From Diphasiastrum complanatum (lineage: Eukaryota; Streptophyta; Lycopodiopsida; Lycopodiales; Lycopodiaceae), in assembly GCA_029204225.1 (NCBI GenBank), contig CM055098.1:11801552-11865551 (forward strand): a stretch of DNA of 64,000 bases, given 5' to 3'. The position numbers and the translations under genes were made by a program. The notes under the pieces were generated by a model. That model saw only the letters and a list, made by a program, of their open reading frames with translations, did no database searches and was not told the origin of the DNA. This document shows positions 22,900 to 32,233 of this stretch, piece by piece; the stretch's first letter is position 1, and the number at the start of each line of letters is the position of its first letter.

Positions 22900-23148
22900 T
22901 ATCAAGAATTAGATATGCAACATCAAGCATTCGCCATAAGCAATCACCACAAGAAGGCAGAAGAAGAACACGCACTGTCACTCTATCACACTAACTCATA
23001 CAGAATGTAAACCTTGAACCCTGATAGAGAGAGAAAACCTACGAGTAGACTAATAGACTAGCCTACGGCTATTGACAGCTGGTCACAGCTGTCAACATTA
23101 ATGTGCATCGTAAACAGTAACAATGAAGTTTATCATTGATTTCTAACA
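22900..23148 (-). repeat. 5' LTR of element D
   Basis: 249 bp matching the 3' LTR at 17656-17916. On the plus strand its terminal TG is changed to TA at 22900. It is followed by the GTTTG target duplicate. Confidence 0.92.
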
Positions 23149-23573
23149 GTTTGAAGTATGATCAGCCTGAAGCGCCAATGTTGGTAGGTCATACAGATGT
23201 CGATTGGGCAGGTAATATTGATAACAGAAGATCTACCAGTGGTCATACATTTAGTTATGGTACAACTGCAATTTCATGGAGCAGCAAAAAACAACCTATA
23301 GTAGTCTTATCCTCGAAGAAAGCTGAATATCGGGCACTCAACAATGCTACACAAGAAGCGATATGGTTACGAAGATTGCTTGTGGATTTAGGCCAACCAA
23401 AGGTGGATGCGACTACTATATCTTGCGACAATCAAAGGAGCATTCACCTTGTCAAAAATCCAGTTTTACATGCTCGAACCAAGCACATCGAAATACATTA
23501 TCATTTTGTTCCAAAGAAAATTCTTGATGGAGCCATTTATCTTGTTTTCTGTAAATTTTTACTAAGTCATTAG
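23149..23573 (+). pseudogene. Element E RNase H
   Basis: Resumes the element E frame after element D: LKYDQPEAPMLVGHTDVDWA, RRSTSGHTFSYGTTAISW, SKKQPIVVLSSKKAEYRAL, CDNQRSIHLVKNPVLHARTK. A frameshift near 23560 disrupts the end. The purine tract and LTR start follow at 23632. Confidence 0.88.
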
Positions 23574-23724
23574 GTAGATGTAAATTTGAAAAAATTTGTA
23601 CTCTACTAGGAATAGAAGAATGTAATTTTATCATTGAGGGAGAGTGTTAGAAATCAATGATAAATTTCATTGTTACACTTCTTAGTTACTGCTCACGATG
23701 TATTTTATTATTGATATCTAATTA

Positions 23725-23922
23725 TTGACAATAGGTGATGGAGCTATCTCATGGATGTCGAAGAAACAAGCAGCAATCTCATTATCTTCTAGTGAGGCCG
23801 AGTACAAAGCCTTGACTTCATGCACAAAGGAGATGCTTTGGATCAAGAGGATGGTAATGGATTTTCACTTGCTAGATTTTTCAGAGAGTCCAATCATCTT
23901 TTGTGATAACCTTTCTGCCCAG
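23725..23922 (+). pseudogene. Copia RNase H scrap F
   Basis: GDGAISWMSKKQAAISLSSS and LLDFSESPIIFCDNLSAQ place this in the element B/C family. It is cut at both ends and fused to a different RNase H at about 23922. Confidence 0.75.
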
Positions 23923-24374
23923 GTGATAAGATGGAGAGAAAATCCATAAGTGCTTTTGCTACATTTTTATGTGGAGGAGTTATATCTTGGCTTGCAAAAA
24001 AGCAAGATACCATCTCTCTATCCTCAACTAAATCCAAGTATAAGGCATTGACAACAACCACCAAGGAGATCCTATGGCTCAAGGGATTTTTGGAGGAGCT
24101 TCATGTGATCAAGGCTGAGGACATTCCATGTATATATTGTGATAATCAAGAATCACAACAACTTGCCACCAATCCTATCTTCCATGCTCGAACCAAGCAT
24201 ATCGAGATTGCACACCATTTTGTAAGGGAGAAGGTGCAAGCCAAGGAGATCAAGCTCCATCATGTGTCATCATCTGAATGTGTTGCTGATATTTTGACCA
24301 AACCATTGCCAAAGGACTCATTTATAAAGCTGAGATATGCACTTGGTGTTGTGGATAGATGTACACTAGTTTAA
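23923..24374 (+). pseudogene. Copia RNase H scrap G
   Basis: A third family: FATFLCGGVISWLAKKQDTI, KEILWLKGFLEELHVI, CDNQESQQLATNPIFHARTK and VADILTKPLPKDSFIKLR, ending in a stop at 24374. The RNase H C-terminal half is intact in frame, but nothing upstream belongs to it. Confidence 0.78.
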
Positions 24375-24719
24375 AATTGTCAAAATTTTAGCTTTGATCT
24401 ATGATAATTTGTACATAACTTGATCCCACGTGTGGAGCCTGTTCCCACATGTGGATGTTAGGCCTAGATGCATTTATTTTAAGTTAGATAGAAAAAGTCT
24501 TGATTGAAACATGTGTGAACTAGTGAAAAGCTAGTCAAGTTGAAAATTGTCATTTGGCACTCTATATTGGTTTATCAAACATACAGTGAATAATGGAGGG
24601 TTCTCATGTGTGAGAGGCTGTTTCCATGTGTGTACATATTTGGAAAATATCAATAGCTTATCATAGGAGTTTGTTATAGTTGCAAATTCCTTAATAAAGC
24701 ATTTAAGCTCTGTGCCTTC

Positions 24720-24836
24720 AACGACATCCCATAACCCTTTGGCTAATAAAATGACTTTCATCTTGAACTTGTACATGTGATAGATATCACCATCCAGCTT
24801 ATCAATGAAAGATGAATTTGATGATGTTGACTCCAT
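24720..24836 (-). pseudogene. Copia Gag N-terminal scrap H
   Basis: Minus-strand ATG at 24836 opens SSFIDKLDGDIYHMYKFKMK followed by LLAKGLWDVVEGTE, a copia Gag N-terminus. It is truncated after about 40 codons. A PBS lies upstream at 25000. Confidence 0.65.
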
Positions 24837-24999
24837 TGAAAAACTAACTATAATGGTAAATTCTCAATTTGAAACATGTTAGCAAAAATATGAATTGAGC
24901 AATATTGTACAGTATTGTTTAGATAGAAATCAAACAAATAAATTCATATAACAATGAATGCTTTGATTCAAATCCTTGTGATTTTACTTATGAATTTGG

Positions 25000-25011
25000 G
25001 CTCTTATACCA
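25000..25011 (-). promoter_or_regulatory. Primer-binding site of copia scrap H
   Basis: Minus strand TGGTATAAGAGC, a one-base variant of the usual copia PBS. It is preceded on the minus strand by TTCCAACA, the expected LTR end, so an LTR starts at 25012 on the plus coordinate. Its far edge is not resolved. Confidence 0.65.
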
Positions 25012-26206
25012 TGTTGGAAAACAATAAATGCGCAATACTCTATCAACACATCTACCTATTTTGAAATATGCAAGTCCATAATTTGAGAATATTAGTAGCA
25101 CAACAATCATTTTTAGCATGGAAAATGATGATGTGTTCATATTATCTTTGATTTACAAAATTGTGAATTCTTCAATTTTTAATTTTCATTCTAGTGCAAT
25201 ACTTGATGTGGAAGATGAAATTGAGTAATTTTCTTCTATTGCATAATATATGGTTGCCAACAATACTACCCAATCTCAAAAAACATTACTCAAAGTAGGT
25301 GGATGATGAAACCAACAAGCTATACTTTAATGCATAGTGGGAATTGACCCTAGAGGATGTATAGCTCATTATATCATGACATACATATACAAGGATCTCA
25401 TTCTTGAACCTCTTATTGAAAATTTATCAAAATGAGCTAGATAATGTGGCTTGTCTTCATGCTTTTTATGTTCATAGATCTACTTCAACATGTAAAAGGA
25501 TCCTTTCGCTCAAAAACATTAAACAAGTCTTGTTCGCGATACTATTAAGCTCATACCATCTGATGCTCTTGAGTCACCTTTTTGTGAACACATTAGTGTT
25601 TTGGTGACTTTACTTGCTCCAAAACAAACAAACAAAATTTGAGACTTAAAAAATGTATTCAAAAGATGTTATGTTAAATTGATTAACAAATAGAAGCACA
25701 ATAGGCTAAGCTAACATAAAGTACAAATCTACCAACTTAAGATGCCACAGGGTGTAAGATCTTTTAGGTAGTCTAATATGCAAAAGTTAGAATTCCTAAA
25801 ACTACAATGTCTTAGGACAATTTATAAATATGATAATCTTTTTTAGCATCTCCTTCCCTGATTTTCTACAACCAAAATTTTGGACATGAAAGCAAAGCTG
25901 GCCTTTTTTTTAAACTCCAATACTTGGGATGTTGAGCTGTAACAGGTTTTAGACGTTCATGAAAACATAAGCAATAAGTCTTCAATATATACAGTCACAA
26001 CTATGAATTCATTATTGTTCTTCCTGACTTATACACTCAAATCAAAATTGCAGTGTTTCCAATTAGTACCTGCTGAATAAGACAGCTGAATGATGTCCAA
26101 GAGAGTCTTAGACTGTTGCAATCTCACAAAGTAGTAAAAAAATAAGTCTTCTCACCACAGACTGAATCTACAAGCTCGATCGTTGGACTGCAACTTAAAA
26201 GTTTCT
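25012..26206. other. LTR remnant then no gene recognised
   Basis: The left part is the probable LTR belonging to scrap H. The rest is AT-rich with no frame showing recognisable motifs. Confidence 0.45.
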
Positions 26207-26706
26207 ATATCGGCATTCGTCTGAAGCTAATTGGGTACCCTTCGTAAGTATCCCAGAAGAAGTGATTCATTTGACTCAACACTCGCTTGATTTGTTCATG
26301 TTCCTGAGCTGTAGGCTGCATTTAAAGACATGGACTGTTAATGGGTGCGAAGTAGTGATAAATTTATGATTTTACGGTCAAACCTCAAATTCCTCTTGGT
26401 CTTCTTTTCTGACATTCCCAAACTTGGGTCAAACTTCTGAGACGGGGTTAGGCAAGCTTGGACTGCAAGAAAAGCCTGAATTCTTCATGCAAACTTAGTG
26501 CACTTCCAAGATTGAAGCTTTTCATGCATTCGTGGACTGTCTATTAGTCCTTGTGAGGTTCTTTCAACTTCTAACAAACAAGCTCTGCACAGTAACATTA
26601 ACAAGACAGTCCTAAATTCGAAAGCTAATTGACGAGGATCTGTGTATAATGCTGAAGGGACAACCATAACAACACTTTTCAGAGTCTGATAAGTAGGCCG
26701 CATCAA
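26207..26706 (-). pseudogene. Unknown host-gene exons (minus strand)
   Basis: On the minus strand a frame at 26706-26485 reads SVVMVVPSALYTDPRQLAFE, then FRTVLLMLLCRACLLEVERT and SPRMHEKLQSW. After a non-coding gap, a candidate acceptor TTTAAATGCAG near 26318 opens EHEQIKRVLSQMNHFFWDTY and EGYPISFRRMPI, ending in TAG at about 26207. The residue composition looks like a conserved cellular protein, but I do not recognise the family. It may be a 3' gene fragment, and it lies directly beside the inverted-repeat element. Confidence 0.35.
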
Positions 26707-26881
26707 CTCTTTCTAGCTATGCTTCCAGATATTGGCTTAGGATTACTAAGATGTGTTTCTCCAGGTTAACTGATGGTCTTGATGTGGCAAAGGATGGCAA
26801 TATCGCCACAAGTTCAATCTCAATCACGTTCGTCTGGACTTTCTTGAGTGTCGTCCAAATGGACGACTCTTAAAATATGAT

Positions 26882-26974
26882 CCTTTAACAGGAAACTCAA
26901 AAAGGGCCTCTTCCTTGCCTAAACAAGTTTTCTAATCATAATTAATTTAGTGCTAATCAATCCTACGTGACACC
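26882..26974 (+). repeat. Left terminal inverted repeat
   Basis: Contains the 19-bp core shared with the right end and an inner block that aligns with gaps to the right end over roughly 70 bases. The left side has an extra 18 or so bases between the two blocks. Confidence 0.7.
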
Positions 26975-27125
26975 TTTACCTTGGGTTACCATACAAGGTG
27001 AGCAAGAGTTAAGGCCTAAATGTAGGTCTCATTTTCATAGACTATTGTAGGTTATTTGCATAGATTATAATAGGCAACTAATAGGTAAGTTACAACTAGA
27101 GTAGGGTTAGTATAGGACGACCTTT

Positions 27126-27242
27126 CATTGTCCTAACTACACTCAAGGGTGTTGGCTCAATTGGTTATCTTGACATCCAAAGTTTCTTTGGTCTCAAGTT
27201 TGAGCCTCCCCTTGGAAACCAAGAAGCATTGTCCTAACTACA
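27126..27242 (+). mobile_element. 85-bp tRNA-derived retroposon with 16-bp target duplications
   Basis: The insert (27142-27226) is bracketed by perfect direct repeats CATTGTCCTAACTACA at 27126-27141 and 27227-27242. Inside are an RNA polymerase III A box (TGGCTCAATTGG, 27153-27164) and a B-box-like AAGTTTGAGCC at about 27197-27207. CAAGGG near the start can pair with CCCTTG near the end like an acceptor stem. This fits a very short SINE or tRNA retropseudogene, as in plant Au-type SINEs. Confidence 0.8.
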
Positions 27243-27341
27243 ATAGGACCCTAGGGATGGAAACTAGTATATGCCTAATAAAGCTTATATCATGGTTAGT
27301 TCACATTGAACTTTGACACCATTTGATTAAGGTATATTGTA

Positions 27342-30047
27342 ATGTTTTACATAGATTCTTTTGGGAAATTCGACATCTTCAAGATGACAACCAAGTATCA
27401 CTTACATGTGAAGTTAGAGAAGGATTATGCGACCACCAAAGCTGCATGGGGTGTTAACTTAAATCCGTATGACATGCATTGTTGGAGATTAGAAGGAAAA
27501 AAACATATTGACCTATGGGTAAGAGGTGATTTATACCCTCATAATCCACTGGTAGATGCTCCTCCTAAATTTTCTAATGTACATAGTTTGTTAAGGTTCA
27601 TTGGGGATGGTCGGAATGGACTGCTTGGCTATTGTCAAGCAATGGATTCTCGAAGAATTCAAGCTGAGACATTGGCAAATACGGCAAACATTCATATATT
27701 GAGTATGAATGACAATTTAAAGTCATTGCATGGAATAAATATGAAATTGGAGCAGGAGATAAATGGTTTGAAAATAGAGCTTGCCAGTTCTGTCGCAAAA
27801 ATTGAAGAATTGCAATCTTCAATCAGTATATTTCAGAGGACAATATATGGCTTACAACGAAAGTGTAGAGTCTCGATGGATCAGCAAACAGAAAATGAAA
27901 ACACTAAGAGACACAAACTAGAAGCTTTGGCACCAGATTGTGGTGCCAGTAAAAGACGTATGAGGGACACAAAAGAGTTCTTGAAAAAGACGGTTGGAAA
28001 AGATTTTATTGTCGGAAAATATATGAAACATTTTTTGAAGGGTAAAGATTTGATTAAGATTGTGAAAGATGAAACAAGTGATTCAATTCGCTTGAGAATT
28101 GCAAAAAAGCTAGTCGACAAGTTCAGGCCAAATCCAAATGTTAAAGAGATGGTGTACGCATGTGATCAAGGAGGTGTACGCATATGAAACGCTTTGACAA
28201 AAATGGGTTAAAATGCCATCAAATAATACCTACTTATAAACTTGTCGAATCCGCCAAATGAGAACGCAATTCGATATTGCTCTCTGAATTATGAGAGTTT
28301 AAACATATTGAGGATTCTTTTACAGTAACCAATAAGAAGAAAGGACCTCCGACATGTTTTCGTTATCATCAAGGCAATAATATATTCTTAGATCTGGAAA
28401 AGGTCCAAGCAATGATGATCCGACATTACGAAGTTAGAACAAATGGTAAGAACATTTATTGTGGATTTCGGTTTTCAATTGTATGCTTTTCTTCAACTAA
28501 TATGTTTTAGTAATGAAATTTCTGTTTTACAGATTGCGGAGGTAAAGTTATATTTGTTATTAAGTTGGACGAAGCAGAAATCGTAAAAGGGCGTAAACTT
28601 GAGCGTGTCACAATCACCTTGATGAATCGTGAATTGCAACAGTTTGGCGGAAGTTATTGTAAAGAATTTAGCGTGCAATCCGAAAATCACATATGGTGGA
28701 TAGCTGCATTTGAAGTTCCTAAGGAGTCTCACGACGTACTAGAGTGGCTATTTGAAAAATGTAGTATATCTAAGATAATACATGCACAAAATGAAGGCAA
28801 ATTGCTCAATGTTGAAGGAGAAAGCTTTGTTGTAGAATGGCACCTAGCTGCTGATTTGAAGACTTTGAAATGCATGTACGGTTGTGGTCTCGGTGCAAAT
28901 GCAAAGAATTTTTGTATATATTGTATGTTTGAATCTGGGCGGAACAGAAGTATTTTGAATTGCAACCAACGTCTTGCACCAAATAGGCACAATCTAGACA
29001 AAGCTTGGAGTCCTGTGTTGAACATTCCTCTCGAAAGAGTCCATTTTTGCACAATGCATGGTGAATTACGAATACTGGACAAATTATTATTTTTGCATTG
29101 TTGTTACGCATGGAACATGCAGCCCAAATCAAGAGCAGATGTTAGCATTAGAAATCTAGAGATAATTTTATCCGATATGGGATTGCACAAGGGCCACGTG
29201 AGTCTTACCAAAGACGTTGAGATGAGTGAAAAAATGCAAGATGTTCCAACAAAAGTTTCAATGGGTGGTGCGAAAGCGAGACACCTATTGTCAAATCATA
29301 CTGCACGTGAAAGCAGTGTTGAATGGGAGTACTGGAGGAAAATATGTCAATGCACAACAAATATTGGCTCAGATCCTCGCATGGCAAGTACACGTGCTAA
29401 GGTTTGGCAAGCATTTGATGCCTTGTCACAAACTATCAACAAAAAGATTGTGAGAGATGAAAATTTGGATACATACGCAAGAGAAGTCAAAACATTTACT
29501 GAATTGATGATCGATGCATGGGGAGAAACACACATAACTCACTATATGGTATGTGTGTCTCATATTTTTTACTTTCGTATTTATGTATTTGTAAAGATTT
29601 AAACTAATACAAATTTTCTATGAACAGCACATCTTCTATGCTCATGGACCTTGGTTTATGAACACCTATGGATCATTAGCTATTTGGAATACGCAAGGCA
29701 TAGAAAAGAGTCATTACAGGGCAAAGGCTGCGTATTTCAAAAATTCACGGCATGGTGGAGGAAAGGGTCTTAGCAATGCATTGGTTGAAATATTCCAATG
29801 GTTTTACAGAGGAGTTTTGGGTCGAGGACACTTTCAAAACACAAGAACTGAAGAGTTGTGTTCAATGATCTCCAGTTCAAATTCAGTCAGAAAGACAGCA
29901 TGGCAATCCTCTAATGCTAGAACAAGGCATCAAGAATGGAGGATGTCTAGAGTCCGAGTTGGAAAGAGATGGATGCCGAGGACACCAACATCCAATGTTT
30001 TGGAAAATAGCGCTAGAGAAACCACGAAAACTGATGAGATGGAATAG
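27342..30047 (+). pseudogene. Transposase-like gene, spliced, probably decayed
   Basis: Three coding blocks can be joined. Exon 1 (27342-28445) has a heptad-rich coiled coil around residues 110-170 (SMNDNLKSLHGINMKLEQEI) and a basic domain. Introns 28446-28532 (GTAAGA..TTTTACAG) and 29549-29627 (GTATGT..GAACAG) keep frame into exon 2 (28533-29548) and exon 3 (29628-30047). Exon 2 has KLDEAEIVKGRKLERV, ADLKTLKCMYGCGLGA followed by CIYC, and VHFCTMHGELRILDKLLF. Exon 3 has YGSLAIWNTQGIEKSHYRAK. The Asp, CxxC, His and late Glu resemble RNase-H-fold transposases such as the KDZ group; this is from memory. Exon 1 has a shift near 28180 and TGA codons near 28259 and 28291. Splicing from 28167 to 28326 would remove them, but would also drop sequence that has a counterpart at 4.2 kb. 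Confidence 0.6.
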
Positions 30048-30180
30048 AAACAATTTATGTTGAATTGTAATTCGAATATTCCTTTGTGATAAATATTACT
30101 GCCGAATTGGATTGTTGTTATAAATAGAAATTATTTTATTTGATTTTATAGTATTATCTATTTCTGGATACACGTCCCTC

Positions 30181-30188
30181 TATATAAG
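30181..30188 (+). promoter_or_regulatory. TATA box of the second plus-strand gene
   Basis: CTCTATATAAGAG is a strong plant TATA context. It is 125 bp before the ATG at 30313, leaving room for a leader of about 95 nt. Confidence 0.65.
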
Positions 30189-30312
30189 AGTGGGGGTTTT
30201 CATTTTGTTGTCACTTCTTGCTTTGTTGAAATTTGTTTCCTCGTAATTTAGCTTGTGTTGTTCAATTAGACTACTAGTTTGCTGGTCAATTAGTGTTCTT
30301 AGTTGCATAACA

Positions 30313-31720
30313 ATGTCGTGCCCTAAAATAGAGTTGGCCAATCTGCTAGCCCCCACAGAGTTTTTAGATCAGTTAGATCGTATTTATCTGATTTATAGAT
30401 CAGTTAGATCAGGTAGAATAGACACGCTTGCCACTCTACGGGCTAATACGGATGCATTCACGTACGTGAGTGAGTATATAGATGAAACTTTGAAGCCTTA
30501 TGCCATACAAATTCCTGGCTCAGCTATCATGTGGATTCCATATAACTTGCTTAGTTATATATGGAAAGGAGATAGACCCTTTATCACTCGTCTCAACAGA
30601 TTTATTAGTCACTTGGGTAACGATCATTACTTGGAGCTGACGAAGGATCAACTGAAAACTTTTGATCTTGAAAGTGTAGGAAAGAAGTTTCTATCCAGTG
30701 AGATTACTGTTATTTTTTTGCTTAATGAGTTTCCAGCGACTGTGACCAGCAACAAACACAATCCTAGTGAACAGGTGAACAAGATGAACGACCCGGGTGA
30801 AGAGGAAGATTTATCTGTGGAGCACGAAGCAGTCTTGGCTGCGCAAGAGGCAACAGGTGCATCCACATTAGCAGAGCCAGAAGATATAGATGAGTCCGAT
30901 GATGTCGTGCTTCGAATCCATGGCCTTGCTCCAATCATCATTGATGGGCAGAAGTATGTATTCATGCATGACTTGCAACATATTCTCGGCTTGCGAGAAG
31001 ATGAGATGCTGGCAGCATTGGTAAATTTGCAGAATGGCAGTTCCACTTTCGACCACACCCAGCCCGACGACATGTATGAGAAGCTGATCGGGCATGTCAC
31101 GGACACCACCGAGCAAGCACTGGCACGGGTGCTTTGCCAATTGAAATTGCTTCAACCACCACTAGTTCAAACGAGGCCATTCGAGATACTCGAAGGGAAA
31201 ACTACTGACGTGAAGTACAAAGGCAAAGGAATTAACCTTGCGCAAACCGAAAACATTGAAGGCACCGAGGCAAGTCTAACCCAACAATTCAACTTGCGTG
31301 TGTTTGTTATGTTTGTTTGTCTTCATTATACTCATTTTGCAATAATTTGAACCAAATGCAAGATGTAGTGGAGCTTGATGCATTTGCAATGCGAAGGAGT
31401 GGCTCTCGGGAGAAAGTTGAAGCAGGAACTCTGGACAGGTCTATGGCCCACTACATTGGGAACTTGCCAACAACTTTATTTTCTGCTTCAGCAACAAGTA
31501 CAGCCCAAATGGATAGACAGAGCTTCTTAAATGCAAAGCACTCTCCAAGCACATTGGTGAGCTGGACTTGTCACCGTCAATGCCAAAGGCTTACTGTGTC
31601 CTCCGAAAAGCCGTTTTGAATGATTTTCGCCTTGGATTCGAGACCCCGCTCATTCTCTTGGGTTTAATTGGCCCTTATGAGGATGAGGGAGATGCTCCTA
31701 AATTAGCATTGAAATGTTAA
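30313..31720 (+). CDS. Unknown protein of the inverted-repeat element (gene 2)
   Basis: ATG at 30313 (MSCPKIELANLLAPTEFLDQ) lies 125 bp after a good TATA box and opens about 328 codons. A candidate 65-bp intron at 31298-31362 (GTGTGT..GCAAG) keeps frame into VVELDAFAMRRSGSREKVEA. Visible parts are a mixed helical N-terminal half; an acidic linker (DPGEEEDLSVEHE and EPEDIDESDD); a compact block GQKYVFMHDLQHILGLREDE that looks helix-rich; and a basic KYKGKG segment. After about 31520 another frame looks more protein-like (LSPSMPKAYCVLRKAVLND), ending at about 31720, so a frameshift is likely. No family recognised. An accessory protein of the element is the natural guess. Confidence 0.55.
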
Positions 31721-32233
31721 AACTCGTACTGTCATCAGAGAAGCGATCAGAGAAGCTGAAGTCCTCTCTGAAGGAAATGGATCAAATGTGAATAAAGATT
31801 TTGTCCTTTTTTTCTTGTGGACTCTCCTAATTCTCTATTGTCATTATATGATGTGCTTATTCATTGAATTTAGAATTTAATTTTTTTTTTTCTGATAAAG
31901 ATTTCTCCTCCTTTTTTTACGTGACGTGATTTTCACGCCAGGGCGCGACCAGAGCCCGTTTGACCTGGTCAAACAGGCCCTGGTCGCACCTTGGCGTGAT
32001 TTCCATGCCACGACATGGAAACCTATCTTATCTACAACATGGTTAAAGAAACTACCATTCCTCACTGCATTCACTATACTAAAATTTTCAAATGACTGCA
32101 TTCACATAAACAGTATTGAAATCAGATATTAAACTCAATCACAACAATTTGCATTCACACAACTTGAAATTCTGCAAGATACTTGACACCAAATCTTCAG
32201 TATATTATAAATTAAATCATGTACATGATATTT

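Larger units (their letters stand above)
17656..23148 (-). mobile_element. Full-length Ty1/copia element D
   Basis: Both LTRs (22900-23148 as 5', 17656-17916 as 3'), a PBS, gag, protease, integrase, reverse transcriptase, RNase H and purine tract are present in copia order on the minus strand. The 5-bp target GTTTG is duplicated at 17651-17655 and 23149-23153, and removing the element rejoins the element E reading frame. Frameshifts and a few stops interrupt the polyprotein, so this copy is complete but not coding-competent. Confidence 0.93.
15629..23720 (+). mobile_element. Copia element E: RT-RNase H and partial 3' LTR, split by three insertions
   Basis: The reverse transcriptase and RNase H of one plus-strand copia element can be followed through 15629-15809, 16327-16487, 17531-17655 and 23149-23573. 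It is interrupted by a 517-bp insertion, a gypsy deletion derivative and a full copia element D. Its purine tract and the first 75 or so bases of its 3' LTR (TGTTAGAAATCAATGATAAA) follow at 23632-23720. It belongs to the same family as D. Confidence 0.85.

Noticed and set aside
26885-26888. TTAA at the left end as a Kolobok or piggyBac-like target duplication
   Set aside because: No matching TTAA is at the right end.
28167-28326. An additional intron in the transposase-like gene
   Set aside because: Splicing GGAG to TAACC after TTTTACAG would keep frame and remove the stops, but the removed part has a coding counterpart at 4.2 kb, so decay is the simpler reading. Not excluded without cDNA.
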